Assembly: GCA_938086785.1 (NCBI GenBank)
Contig: CALKCM010000014.1
Coordinates: 1-64,000, forward strand
Direction of reading: 5' to 3'
Origin: an uncultured Bacteroidia bacterium
GTDB lineage: Bacteria; Bacteroidota; Bacteroidia; NS11-12g; UBA955
DNA length: 64,000 nt
Part shown: piece by piece, positions 21,807 through 31,261 of the stretch
Layout of the letters: the number at the start of each line of letters is the position of its first letter
Numbering within the stretch: position 1 is the stretch's first letter
Notes under the pieces: generated by a model
Databases searched by the model: none
The model's input: only the letters and a program-made list of their open reading frames with translations
What the model was told of the DNA's origin: nothing
Made by a program: the position numbers and the translations under genes

Positions 21807-23381
21807 ATGAAAAGAAGAAATTTTTTAAAAGCAACCAGCCTTCTTCCCTTAGGAATTGGAGGTCTTGGATTTAAAAATTTGAGTGCTACCCCTTTCCTAG
21901 CCTCATTAGGCTTAAAGGCGGCAACCAACGATAATATATTAGTTTTAATACGATTAAGTGGAGGTAATGACGGACTCAATACCGTTATTCCATTAGACCA
22001 ATACACAAACCTGAGCAAAGCCAGGAGCAATGTATTAATACCCGAAACCGAAGTTCTTAAACTTACAGGTACGGATAATACAGGGTTACATCCATCCATG
22101 ACAGCCATCAGAGGCATGTATGATGAGGGATTGGTAAATATTGTACAATCAGCAGGGTATCCAAATCCAAATTTTTCGCATTTTAGATCTACGGATATAT
22201 GGAATTCAGGAAGTGATTCTAACCAATTTTGGGACACCGGTTGGCTAGGAAGAGCCTTGGATAAGGAGTATCCGGGGTACCCCACGGGTTATCCAACTTC
22301 AGATATGCCCGATCCTTTAGCCTTAGGAATAGGTACTTTTTCTACTGTAACGCAAGGTCCAACGAATCAAATGGGAATAGGGGTAAGTAATCCCAATACC
22401 GTGTATGATTTAATTAATGGAAATACCGATACTGCACCCAATTCAAAATATGGAAAAGAGCTCGCCTATATTCGCTTGGTAAACGAGCAAACCAATGTAT
22501 ATACAAAAGCCATAAAAGCAGCCAGTGATAAGGGAGAAAACTTAAGCACCAAATACCCTACAGGTGTAAGGGGAAATAGTCTTAGTGAGCAATTAAAAAT
22601 AGTTGCAAGGCTTATTTCTGGAGGCTTAAAAACCAAAGTATATATGGTTTCCATAGGTGGTTTTGATACCCATGCAAGCCAAGTGGATGCAATGGACCAT
22701 AAAGTAGGAACTCATGCGAATTTGCTAAAAACACTATCTGATTCCATTGGTGCATTCCAAGATGATTTGAAACTCTTGTCCTTGGACGAAAGAGTGGCCG
22801 GAATGACCTACTCTGAGTTTGGACGAAGAATTAAGAGTAATTTAAGTGGTGGTACGGATCACGGGGCAGGAGCGCCCATGATGGTATTCGGCAAGAACGT
22901 TCAAGGCGGCATTTTAGGAAATAGTCCGGTTATACCCGAAACAGTAGAAGTGAAGGACAATATACCTATGCAGTTTGACATGCGTCAGGTGTATGCCAGC
23001 ACCATTAAAGATTGGTTTGGAATTACAGGATCCACTCTTACAGATATTATGGGCAAGCCCTATGATATTTTACCCATATACAAGAGCAGCAATGTTTCCA
23101 TCAATGATTTTGAGGATTTAGTGAGTAATATTAAGATTTATGAGCCTTTCCCAAATCCGGTGGACGATGAAGTAAATCTTAAATTTAAAACCGATGGGGG
23201 TACTATAGCCATTCGTATATTTGATCCCTTAGGGAATCTTATAAAGCAGGCATTTACAGGAAGAGTAGCCTCGGGAGAGCAAATAAAAACCTTTAGCTTA
23301 AAAGGAATGAGCAGTGGAAACTACTTTATTCAGTTGGCTCAAGGAACCAAACGGGTTAGTTCCGTCATTATTAAGAAATAG
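21807..23381 (+). CDS. DUF1501 family protein with Tat signal and T9SS tail
   Basis: A 524-residue protein. The N terminus 'MKRRNFLKATSLLPLGIGG' has the twin-arginine motif RRNFLK, so it is exported folded by Tat. The DUF1501 core has 'VLIRLSGGNDGLNTVIPL', 'NFSHFRSTDIW', 'VYMVSIGGFDTHASQ', 'SEFGRRIKSN' and 'GTDHGAGAPMMVFG', an alkaline-phosphatase-like fold with conserved His and Asp (HxD-type metal site). Residues about 445-524 form a T9SS type A tail ('IKIYEPFPNPVDDEVNLKF', then 'GNYFIQL'). Tat plus T9SS export is unusual but seen for this family in Bacteroidota. Partner of the DUF1800 gene. Confidence 0.93.
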   Translation: MKRRNFLKATSLLPLGIGGLGFKNLSATPFLASLGLKAATNDNILVLIRLSGGNDGLNTVIPLDQYTNLSKARSNVLIPETEVLKLTGTDNTGLHPSMTAIRGMYDEGLVNIVQSAGYPNPNFSHFRSTDIWNSGSDSNQFWDTGWLGRALDKEYPGYPTGYPTSDMPDPLALGIGTFSTVTQGPTNQMGIGVSNPNTVYDLINGNTDTAPNSKYGKELAYIRLVNEQTNVYTKAIKAASDKGENLSTKYPTGVRGNSLSEQLKIVARLISGGLKTKVYMVSIGGFDTHASQVDAMDHKVGTHANLLKTLSDSIGAFQDDLKLLSLDERVAGMTYSEFGRRIKSNLSGGTDHGAGAPMMVFGKNVQGGILGNSPVIPETVEVKDNIPMQFDMRQVYASTIKDWFGITGSTLTDIMGKPYDILPIYKSSNVSINDFEDLVSNIKIYEPFPNPVDDEVNLKFKTDGGTIAIRIFDPLGNLIKQAFTGRVASGEQIKTFSLKGMSSGNYFIQLAQGTKRVSSVIIKK

Positions 23382-23499
23382 CAGATGAGACAATAGCTAG
23401 AGCTTTAGTAAGCAATAGTTATTCATTACTCAGGGATTGTATTTGTATATTTTGCGTCAAAGGCATGCAACAAAGCCAAGGGCAATGACGTCTATAAGT

Positions 23500-23507
23500 T
23501 ATATTTG
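23500..23507 (+). promoter_or_regulatory. -7 box TATATTTG
   Basis: Ends 5 bases before the ATT codon at 23513, the same spacing that other genes here show to ATG or GTG. Confidence 0.5.
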
Positions 23508-23512
23508 TAGAT

Positions 23513-26482
23513 ATTCGTAGTATAGCGGCCATACTAATTTCGGCGATCGGAACACTCCTTTCCGCTCAAACCTATTTTACCCCAAATGCGGGTCAATGGT
23601 CCAATCCTTCTATTGCCAGAAATTTACAAGCTTTTGGTTCTGTATTTATTGAAACCAATGGGTTTAAAATTAAACAAGTAGACCCCGAAGCAGCCTTAAA
23701 AAAGCACCATTTATTTCACCAGCAAAGCAGTTTAAGAGAGCTTACTGTTCGTGGAAACCATTTGTTTTTTACCTGGGAAGGGAGTCAGCCAGCTTCCGTT
23801 TTCATGGCAGATTCTGCCAATTATTACGAAAATTATTTTATTGGCCAAAAGGCCTCTCAATGGAAATCGAGTGTGTACCCTGTATCAGAAATAAAACAAT
23901 CTGAAATGTATGAGGGAATTGATGTGAAATATTATGGGATTAAAGAGGGCATTGAGTTTGATTTAATCCTGCATCCCGGCGCCAATGTGAAGGATATAGG
24001 ACTATCTGTAGAGGGGGCCAATGATGTTTACTTGCAATCGGGATCGGCCATTTACTCTCATGGCATTGGAGATTTTAGATTGGCTGCGCCTTTCGCATAT
24101 CAATATATTGGGAATGAGAAAATTCCTGTTTACTGCCGCTATACCTTAAATAATAAAGTCTTGGGCTTCGAATTGGGAGGGTATAATCCATCCTTTGATG
24201 TTACTATTGATCCCATTCTAGTTTTTAGCACCTACTCGGGTTCTACGGGCGATAATTTTGGATTTACAGCCACCTTTGACTCTAAGGGAAATCTTTATGC
24301 GGGTGGAATTGTAGATACCACAGAGGGAGCTTATCCCTATACCTCAGGTGCTTTTCAAACGACTTATGGCGGGGTGGGTTTGGCTCGACTTCCTGTAAAT
24401 TTGGGTTGCGATATTTCCATATCAAAGTATAGCTCGGACGGGTCTACTTTGCTCTATGCTTCGTACTACGGAGGAAAAGACGATGAGTTTCCGCATAGCC
24501 TGGTCTGCGACCCATTCGATAATTTGTTCATTTTTGGCACGACCTGGAGCGATAACTTTCCTGTCACTTCGGGAGTGTTTGACCCATCGCATAATGGATT
24601 AACGGATATTATTGTTGGAAAGGTAAGCGAGGATGGGAAAACCTTAGAAGCATCGACTTACTTGGGTGGAAGCAATTCTGACGGGTTTAATGGATCGGAT
24701 TTAATATACAACTATGCAGATGATTTTAGGGGCGATATAATAACGGATGAAAGGGGCAAAGTGTTTATTGCCACCACCAGTAGAAGTGGAGATTTTCCCA
24801 CCTCAATAGATGCAGATAAACGTGCCTTGCAAGGGAATAATGACGGATTGTACATAGCAATGGAAAGCGATTTAAGTGATGTTAATTACGCCTCGTTTAT
24901 TGGAGGTTCTCAGGATGATGCAGCCTATAGTATAAAGCTACAGGACAGTTCTGTTTTTATTGGAGGAGGCACAGCTAGTGACGATATTTCTTGGCCTTCG
25001 GGGGCCTTAAACCCCGTTTATTTGGGTGGAGAAAGCGATGGATTCTTATGTGAATTTAATAAAAAATCGGGTAAACTGTTGCATGGCACCTTCTACGGAA
25101 CCAACGCCTATGACCAAGTATACTTTATAGAGGTAGATTTAGATAAGCGCGTTTATGCTACAGGGCAAACGGAAGGAGCCTTAGCAAGAACAGCAAATAC
25201 CTATGGAAAAGACAATGCAAAGCAGTTTATATCTGCACTAACTCCAAGCCTAGATTCCGTATACTTTAGTACCACATTTGGAAACAGAACCACCTTGCCA
25301 GAATTAAGCCCAAGTGCTTTTATGGTTGATAATTGCTACAATATTTATTTTAGCGGTTGGGGTTCGTTTACTGGAACCACAGTGGATTTGGAAATTACCC
25401 CCGATGCCAATCAGAAAACCACAGATGGCTCTGATTTTTATTTGGTTGTACTCAATAGGAATGCAGAACGCATCGTTTACGCGAGCTACTTTGGAGGAGA
25501 TGCTAGTGAGGATCATGTGGATGGTGGAACCAGTCGTTTCGATAAAACGGGTGTGGTATACCAATCCGTCTGTGCCAGTTGCCCCAATGCTCCGCCGGGT
25601 TTGCAAGATTTTCCTACCTCAACGGGCGCTGTTTTTGAAACCAATAACAGTTTCCGTTGCAGCAATGCCAGTTTTAAACTGGATTTTGAAATCACCTATA
25701 CCGTCAATGCAAACTTTACCTACAGTCCTATAGATGTCTGCTCCAATGACACCATCCGTTTTAAAAATTTAAGTAAGGCGGGTTTAAAGTATCGTTGGGA
25801 TTTTGGCGATGGCGATACGAGTCTTCTTTACGAACCTACGCACCACTATAAAAAAGAGGGATTTTATACGGTTGTTCTCACGGTTTTAGACCCCGCAAGC
25901 TGCAATAAGAGCGATCGCAAAGAACGTATTATAGAAGTAGGCAAATCGCCCAGTGGGAGCATAAGTATTAAAGAAGAGGTCTGTTCCAATACGTATGAAT
26001 TTGAATTAAGTGATGGAGTATATGATCCCAATTTTACATGGACCGTGGGAACGGAGGATATTGTTGGAGAGAAAAAATTTAAACGTAATTTAAGTCTCGG
26101 GTCTTACCCCGTTCGTTTGGTTATAAAGCATCCCTCGTATAATTGTTATGATACCATTACTCGTATAATTGATAGCAGTAAAGATTCCAGCGGCCGCGCT
26201 TTGGTGGCGAATGTATTTACTCCAAATGCAGATGGAAAAAATGACTGTTGGAGTGTTCGAGGTTTAGCACAAGCTTGCGATAAAATGGAATTGACCATTT
26301 TTAATCGCTGGGGTGAGCGCGTGTTTAAAACCAAAGATCCAGAGGAGTGCTGGACGGGATTATTAAATAATACGGCCATTGAGCTGCCCGATGGAAATTA
26401 CTTTTATATTTTAACAATTAAGGAAAGTAAAAAATATCCCAAGGATCACATGATAGAGGGATCCATAACCTTAATCCGTTAA
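23513..26482 (+). CDS. Secreted SBBP/PKD repeat protein with T9SS type B tail; non-standard start codon
   Basis: About 989 residues if started at ATT 23513. The frame is open from 23498 and encodes a signal peptide 'AAILISAIGTLLSAQ', then 'TPNAGQWSNPSIARN', the usual opening of SBBP-type (DUF7948) proteins. Between 23498 and 23761 there is no in-frame ATG, GTG or TTG; the first TTG (23762) would remove the signal and 80 conserved residues. The body has beta-propeller-like SBBP repeats ('YASYYGGKDDEFPHSLVCD', 'TYLGGS'), a PKD domain at about 730-810 ('WDFGDGDTS'), and a CHU_C/type B C-terminal domain ('VFTPNADGKNDCW', 'IFNRWGERVF'). A large secreted adhesin-like protein. Confidence 0.85.
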   Translation: MRSIAAILISAIGTLLSAQTYFTPNAGQWSNPSIARNLQAFGSVFIETNGFKIKQVDPEAALKKHHLFHQQSSLRELTVRGNHLFFTWEGSQPASVFMADSANYYENYFIGQKASQWKSSVYPVSEIKQSEMYEGIDVKYYGIKEGIEFDLILHPGANVKDIGLSVEGANDVYLQSGSAIYSHGIGDFRLAAPFAYQYIGNEKIPVYCRYTLNNKVLGFELGGYNPSFDVTIDPILVFSTYSGSTGDNFGFTATFDSKGNLYAGGIVDTTEGAYPYTSGAFQTTYGGVGLARLPVNLGCDISISKYSSDGSTLLYASYYGGKDDEFPHSLVCDPFDNLFIFGTTWSDNFPVTSGVFDPSHNGLTDIIVGKVSEDGKTLEASTYLGGSNSDGFNGSDLIYNYADDFRGDIITDERGKVFIATTSRSGDFPTSIDADKRALQGNNDGLYIAMESDLSDVNYASFIGGSQDDAAYSIKLQDSSVFIGGGTASDDISWPSGALNPVYLGGESDGFLCEFNKKSGKLLHGTFYGTNAYDQVYFIEVDLDKRVYATGQTEGALARTANTYGKDNAKQFISALTPSLDSVYFSTTFGNRTTLPELSPSAFMVDNCYNIYFSGWGSFTGTTVDLEITPDANQKTTDGSDFYLVVLNRNAERIVYASYFGGDASEDHVDGGTSRFDKTGVVYQSVCASCPNAPPGLQDFPTSTGAVFETNNSFRCSNASFKLDFEITYTVNANFTYSPIDVCSNDTIRFKNLSKAGLKYRWDFGDGDTSLLYEPTHHYKKEGFYTVVLTVLDPASCNKSDRKERIIEVGKSPSGSISIKEEVCSNTYEFELSDGVYDPNFTWTVGTEDIVGEKKFKRNLSLGSYPVRLVIKHPSYNCYDTITRIIDSSKDSSGRALVANVFTPNADGKNDCWSVRGLAQACDKMELTIFNRWGERVFKTKDPEECWTGLLNNTAIELPDGNYFYILTIKESKKYPKDHMIEGSITLIR

Positions 26483-26502
26483 AAAAGAGGTCTGTTTAGA
26501 CC
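26481..26502 (-). terminator. Probable terminator of the ALDH operon
   Basis: Minus strand: GGTCT-AAAC-AGACC hairpin followed by CTCTTTTTT, 68 bases after the ALDH stop. Weak 5-bp stem. Confidence 0.5.
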
Positions 26503-26570
26503 CTGAGTACATAGAAAGAGGACTTTATTCTAGCTTACGGCATGCTTTTTATGCAAAGCAAAAGAGCCGT

Positions 26571-28112
26571 TTAGATATCAAACTTAATTCCTTGAGCTAG
26601 AGGCAAGTCTACTCCATAGTTAATGGTATTGGTTTGGCGTCGCATGTAGCCTTTCCAAGCATCGGAACCACTCTCGCGACCTCCACCAGTTTCTTTTTCG
26701 CCACCAAAGGCTCCACCAATTTCGGCACCACTGGTACCAATATTTACATTAGCAATACCACAATCACTTCCCCAAGCACTTAAGAACTGTTCTGCTTCTT
26801 GTAAGTTTTTTGTGAAAATACTGCTGCTTAACCCTTGCTTTACATCGTTTTGCATGGCAATAGCTTCATTTAAATCGCTGTATTTAAGAACGTAAAGGAT
26901 GGGAGCAAAGGTTTCCTCTTGCACAATATGGAAATGATTTTGTGCCTCTACAATAGCTGGCTCAACATAGCAGCCGCTTTCGTATCCTTCGCCGCTAAGT
27001 ACTTCGCCACCTGCTAGCAATGTGCCACCTTCTTTTTGGGCAGCTGCTAATGCTCTGGTATAGTTTTTTACTGCATCTTTATCAATTAAAGGACCCATGT
27101 GGTTGTTCTCATCCAAGGGATTTCCTATTCTTAATTGCGTGTAAATGGTTTTGAGTTTGTCTATCGTACTATCGTAAATAGAATCGTGAATGATTAAACG
27201 GCGTGTGCTTGTACAACGCTGACCTGCTGTACCTACAGCTCCAAAAACAATGGCCGGCAATGCCATTTTTAAGTCGGCCTCTTGAGATAGTATAATGGCG
27301 TTATTTCCGCCTAATTCTAAAATACTTTTTCCCAATCGCTCTCCAACAACCTTCCCCACTTCTTTCCCCATGCGGGTGCTTCCTGTGGCAGAAATTAAGG
27401 CAACTCTTTTATCCTTCGTCATCATTTCACCTATTTCGCGCGCGCCTTGAACGAGGGTAAATATTCCTTCTGGAAGATCATTTTCTACCAAAACTTCTTT
27501 CAAAATATTTTGAACAGCTACTGCAGTAGCCGGTGTTTTTTCACTGGGTTTCCAAATGCATACATTGCCACAAACAGCTGCTAACATCGCATTCCAAGCC
27601 CAAACAGCTACTGGGAAGTTGAAGGCAGATATAATGCCAACAACGCCTAAGGGATGCCATTGCTCGTACATGCGGTGGTTTGGTCTTTCGCTATGCATGG
27701 TAAGGCCATGTAATTGGCGGCTTAAGCCAACAGCAAAGTCGCAAATGTCAATCATCTCTTGAACCTCACCGTAGCCTTCTTGCAAGCTTTTTCCCATTTC
27801 GTAACTAACCAAAGCACCCAGGCTTTCTTTATTTTTTCGGAGTTCGTTTCCTACTTGACGCACAATTTCACCTCGCGCGGGAGCTGGCATATGTCTCCAA
27901 GATAAATGCGCTTTTTGGCAGCGGCCAATCACAGCCTCGTATTCGGTTACTGAGGCGTAAGCCACTTCTGTTATTTCGGCACCATCTACCGGACTGGTGA
28001 TAGTCCTTTTGTCTGTTCCTAAGGCATGTAACCATTGTGTTCCAGTACTTGCGCTTTCGACCTTAGCGTGGATGCCAAGCTCTTTCTTAATTTCTTTAAT
28101 GTTTACTTTCAT
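26571..28112 (-). CDS. Aldehyde dehydrogenase, ALDH7 type (aminoadipate-semialdehyde dehydrogenase-like)
   Basis: A 513-residue NAD(P)-dependent aldehyde dehydrogenase. The NAD-binding and catalytic parts are intact: '[19 protein letters not shown]', 'WKPSEKTP', '[13 protein letters not shown]', '[11 protein letters not shown]' (general base Glu) and '[13 protein letters not shown]' (nucleophile Cys). 'LELGGNNA' and 'GQRCT' point to the ALDH7 subfamily, which oxidises alpha-aminoadipate semialdehyde/piperideine-6-carboxylate in lysine breakdown. Substrate assignment is family knowledge, not shown here. It is the last gene of a four-gene operon and overlaps rfbB by 17 bases. Confidence 0.9.
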   Translation of the reverse strand: MKVNIKEIKKELGIHAKVESASTGTQWLHALGTDKRTITSPVDGAEITEVAYASVTEYEAVIGRCQKAHLSWRHMPAPARGEIVRQVGNELRKNKESLGALVSYEMGKSLQEGYGEVQEMIDICDFAVGLSRQLHGLTMHSERPNHRMYEQWHPLGVVGIISAFNFPVAVWAWNAMLAAVCGNVCIWKPSEKTPATAVAVQNILKEVLVENDLPEGIFTLVQGAREIGEMMTKDKRVALISATGSTRMGKEVGKVVGERLGKSILELGGNNAIILSQEADLKMALPAIVFGAVGTAGQRCTSTRRLIIHDSIYDSTIDKLKTIYTQLRIGNPLDENNHMGPLIDKDAVKNYTRALAAAQKEGGTLLAGGEVLSGEGYESGCYVEPAIVEAQNHFHIVQEETFAPILYVLKYSDLNEAIAMQNDVKQGLSSSIFTKNLQEAEQFLSAWGSDCGIANVNIGTSGAEIGGAFGGEKETGGGRESGSDAWKGYMRRQTNTINYGVDLPLAQGIKFDI

Positions 28113-29151
28113 ACATTTTCGTATAATATTGTTTGTATTCGCCGTTAAGGACGTTATTTAACCATGAGTGATTTGTCAAATACCAATCGATGGTATTGCT
28201 AAACCCTTCATCAAATTGAATGCTGGGTTCCCAGCCAAGATCGTTTTTTAATTTACTGGCATCTATCGCATATCTAAAATCATGCCCCGCTCTATCTGTT
28301 ACAAAGGTGACGAGCTTTCTGCTTTCGCCAGCGGCTCTATTCAGTTTGTCATCCATTAAATCGCAAAGCTTGTAAACCAAGTCTAAATTACTCCATTCAT
28401 TATTGCCTCCAATATTGTAAGTTTCTCCATCTGCGCCGCTGTGGAATATAACATCTATGGCGCGTGCATGATCTTCTACCCAAAGCCAATCGCGCACATT
28501 ATCTCCTTTCCCATAAACGGGCAAAGGCTTGTTATCCTTGATATTATTTATCATTAAAGGAATCAATTTTTCAGGAAACTGATGGCTTCCATAATTATTG
28601 CTGCAATTGCTTATAACTATGGGCAGTTTGTAGGTGTCGTGGTATGCGCGTACAAAATGATCGCTGCTGGCCTTGCTAGAGCTATAAGGACTGTGAGGGG
28701 TGTAGGGAGTTTCTTCCGTAAATAAGCCTTCATCTCCTAGTTCGCCATATACCTCATCTGTACTCACATGGTAAAACCGACCGTTTGCCACATCTCCAAA
28801 ATTTTTGAAGGCATTGAGCATAACACAGGTTCCCAGAACATTGGTTTTTACAAATTCTAGAGGGTTTGTAATGCTTCTATCCACATGACTTTCTGCCGCT
28901 AAATGGATAACGGAATGGATGTGGTTTTGCTTAAAAAAGGCATTTATTGCTTCTTCATCACAAATATCTAGATGAGCAAAAGAGTAATTCTCTTTCTGCT
29001 CTATGTCATTCAAATTTTCTAAATTTCCAGCGTAGGTAAGTTTATCTAGATTAATGATATCATAGTCCTGGTATTTATTTACAAAAAGGCGGACAACATG
29101 GTTTCCAATAAATCCTGCTCCACCTGTTATCACTATTTTCTTTCGGTTCAT
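28096..29151 (-). CDS. rfbB: dTDP-glucose 4,6-dehydratase
   Basis: A 351-residue extended-SDR enzyme that converts dTDP-glucose to dTDP-4-keto-6-deoxyglucose on the way to dTDP-rhamnose and other surface sugars. Motifs: Rossmann '[11 protein letters not shown]', '[12 protein letters not shown]', '[10 protein letters not shown]', catalytic '[11 protein letters not shown]' (YxxxK), '[16 protein letters not shown]' and '[16 protein letters not shown]'. Normal length. The other rml genes (rfbA, C, D) are not in the window. It starts one base after the FKBP gene stop and overlaps the ALDH gene, so the four genes are translationally close. Confidence 0.95.
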   Translation of the reverse strand: MNRKKIVITGGAGFIGNHVVRLFVNKYQDYDIINLDKLTYAGNLENLNDIEQKENYSFAHLDICDEEAINAFFKQNHIHSVIHLAAESHVDRSITNPLEFVKTNVLGTCVMLNAFKNFGDVANGRFYHVSTDEVYGELGDEGLFTEETPYTPHSPYSSSKASSDHFVRAYHDTYKLPIVISNCSNNYGSHQFPEKLIPLMINNIKDNKPLPVYGKGDNVRDWLWVEDHARAIDVIFHSGADGETYNIGGNNEWSNLDLVYKLCDLMDDKLNRAAGESRKLVTFVTDRAGHDFRYAIDASKLKNDLGWEPSIQFDEGFSNTIDWYLTNHSWLNNVLNGEYKQYYTKMYESKH

Positions 29152-29152
29152 A

Positions 29153-30067
29153 CTATAATTTTTCTAAATCAAATATTCGTATCACTAAAGGTTCGTAAGG
29201 GGCAACGCCATAACTTCCCGCAGCATCATAGGCTAAATATGATGGCACTACAAAGGTAACATCTTCTCCCACTCTCATATGCAAGGGCAATACTTGAAAT
29301 GCACGCAAAGGATGATTGGCTTGCCCTAAAATAGTTTTATATTTTTTGCGTTCCAGTGCGGTACTCATGTGAGTAATTCCATTAAACTTAGTAACTAAAA
29401 GCTCGAAGGCTACCTCATCTCCAATTTTTAAGGTATCATTTGTGGTAGCTACATTGGTGTGATATCTAAAATGTGCATCTGGGTGAAGGAGGTATTCTTC
29501 ACTTAAAGAATCACAGTAAGAGTCTATGGCACTTGCCTCTGCACTGATGCGATAAAACCTCTTTTTATTAGCAAAAACTTCATATTTATCTGGGTTTAAA
29601 ACCGCCGTAACTCGAATCAGAAATTTGGCATATTTCCCATTGGGCATCTCCATGAGTTTATCGTGATTTTTTAGGTTTATATGATTGGCAAATTGCCGTT
29701 TCATACTATCCGTGTTTACCAAAAGTTCCATTTGAGACTTACTGGTCATTTTACGAAGTGCAGCCATTAATACATTGTTATCTGCCGAGGGGTAGGGTGC
29801 TATGGTGGCTGTATCTGCGGCAAAACTATTAATAATAGTATCTCCATTAGGGCTTGTCAAGAGGTAATTAATCAACATCATGTGATCTGCTCCGTACTGT
29901 CCTTCTTGGCTTTCATCTCCATAATTAAACTTGTAGATGAGGCCATTTGAATCTGTTTTAAAATTATTAAAATACCGCTGGTATATATTTTTCCCTTGGA
30001 AGAACAGAAAGGCTCCACCAAGAATTATTAGAGCCAAAAGGAAATATTTGTTTTTTACTAGATTCAT
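29153..30067 (-). CDS. Membrane-anchored FKBP-type peptidyl-prolyl isomerase-like protein
   Basis: A 304-residue protein. Residues about 8-24 are a hydrophobic N-terminal anchor with no lipobox. Residues about 40-125 look like a degenerate FKBP-like domain ('LIYKFNYGDESQEGQYG'). Residues about 205-304 are a better FKBP domain ('KIGDEVAFELLVTKFNG', 'LRAFQVLPLHMRVGEDVTFV', 'PSYLAYDAAGSYGVAPYEPL'), with the classic 'P-S-x-L-A-Y' and final 'PL-x-x-x-I-x-x-L' strand. It probably assists folding of exported proteins. Related in design to GldI of gliding bacteria, but that name is not assigned. It overlaps nrnA by 4 bases (ATGA). Confidence 0.8.
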   Translation of the reverse strand: MNLVKNKYFLLALIILGGAFLFFQGKNIYQRYFNNFKTDSNGLIYKFNYGDESQEGQYGADHMMLINYLLTSPNGDTIINSFAADTATIAPYPSADNNVLMAALRKMTSKSQMELLVNTDSMKRQFANHINLKNHDKLMEMPNGKYAKFLIRVTAVLNPDKYEVFANKKRFYRISAEASAIDSYCDSLSEEYLLHPDAHFRYHTNVATTNDTLKIGDEVAFELLVTKFNGITHMSTALERKKYKTILGQANHPLRAFQVLPLHMRVGEDVTFVVPSYLAYDAAGSYGVAPYEPLVIRIFDLEKL

Positions 30068-31086
30068 ACTCCTAATAACTCTTCTTTATGATCTTTTAGT
30101 GCATTTTTAAATTTAAAAATGGTATCCTCCAATGAATCATCACTTGCACCACCCGCTGCATTAAAGTGCCCACCTCCATTAAAATGCTTTGCAGCAAAGG
30201 CATTGGCTGCAAAACTTCCTTTGCTTCTAAAACTCATTTTAACTCGCTCTGTTCGATCAATAATTAACACGCTAAAGACAATTCCTTCTAATCCAAGACC
30301 AAAATTTACCAAGCCTTCAGTATCGCCAGTGATCACATTAAACTCCTCTAATTCATCTGCATCTAAATAAAGCAAGGCTGTTTTCAGCTCAGGAATAACC
30401 TCTAATTTTTTATACAAGCAATACCCAAAAAGCTTGCTTCGGCTGTGAGAGAATGTGTTAAATATACGTTCGTAAATTTGCACATTATTTGCTCCTTTAT
30501 CCATTAAATCAGCGGCAATTCTATGAGTACTAGAAGTGGTATTTCCATGCGCAAAATGGCCGGTATCGGTCACGGTTCCTGTATAAATGCAGGTGGCCAT
30601 ATCGGCATCAATAACATCTGTATTAAAATATTTTTGAATAAAAAGATACACTAATTCACAGGTGCTTCCAATGTCAGAATTGGCGAAGGTATATTTGGCA
30701 AAATCTTCTGGATCCAAGTGATGATCAATCATCACCACATCGGCACTGCACTTTCCAATGAGCTCTCCCAGCTCGTTAATGCGGTGCAATCGATTAAAAT
30801 CCAAACAGAAAACCACATCAGCCGCTTCTAAAAGCTGCTTGCTTTTATCTTTATCCTTTTCGTAAATAACCACCTCATCATTGCCAGGAAGCCAATGCAA
30901 AAAGTGCGCATAGTCCGTTGGGGTAACAAGGGTTACACTCGGAATGTGCTGCTCTAAAAATCTCTTTAAGGCTAAGGTTGAACCCATGGCGTCCCCATCT
31001 GGTTTGTGATGAGTAGTGATAAAGGCATTTTTATATTCCTTATTCTTAATTTTAAGTGCTAATTCTTCCGCAGTATCCGTAAACAT
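30064..31086 (-). CDS. nrnA: DHH/DHHA1 phosphoesterase, NrnA type (oligoribonuclease / pAp phosphatase)
   Basis: A 340-residue protein that degrades short RNA oligomers and dephosphorylates 3'-phosphoadenosine 5'-phosphate. All metal motifs are present: 'TTHHKPDGDAMGS', 'VVFCLDFN', 'VMIDHHLDP', 'TGTVTDTGHF', and the DHHA1 'GGGHFNAAGG'. The ATG at 31086 is preferred over a TTG three codons upstream; a TAAATTTG box ends 6 bases before it. First gene of the operon nrnA-FKBP-rfbB-ALDH, divergent from bioB. Confidence 0.93.
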   Translation of the reverse strand: MFTDTAEELALKIKNKEYKNAFITTHHKPDGDAMGSTLALKRFLEQHIPSVTLVTPTDYAHFLHWLPGNDEVVIYEKDKDKSKQLLEAADVVFCLDFNRLHRINELGELIGKCSADVVMIDHHLDPEDFAKYTFANSDIGSTCELVYLFIQKYFNTDVIDADMATCIYTGTVTDTGHFAHGNTTSSTHRIAADLMDKGANNVQIYERIFNTFSHSRSKLFGYCLYKKLEVIPELKTALLYLDADELEEFNVITGDTEGLVNFGLGLEGIVFSVLIIDRTERVKMSFRSKGSFAANAFAAKHFNGGGHFNAAGGASDDSLEDTIFKFKNALKDHKEELLGV

Positions 31087-31092
31087 GAGGAG

Positions 31093-31100
31093 CAAATTTA
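31093..31100 (-). promoter_or_regulatory. -7 box TAAATTTG of the nrnA operon
   Basis: Ends 6 bases before the ATG at 31086. Confidence 0.5.
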
Positions 31101-31228
31101 CAATAGATTTTCATGCTTTGGGCTACCTTTTCCTTTGCATTGAATCTAGCCATGTAGGTATTTTAATTATCCGGCAATAGTTGAATAAATTGTTTGTGTT
31201 TTTTGGTTCGTCATTTTCTACATTGAGT

Positions 31229-31236
31229 TATATTTG
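31229..31236 (+). promoter_or_regulatory. -7 box TATATTTG of the biotin operon
   Basis: Lies 25 bases before bioB. No BirA- or BioR-type operator palindrome was found around it. Confidence 0.5.
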
Positions 31237-31261
31237 CCTTTAGAAATAAAGATAAGGATTT

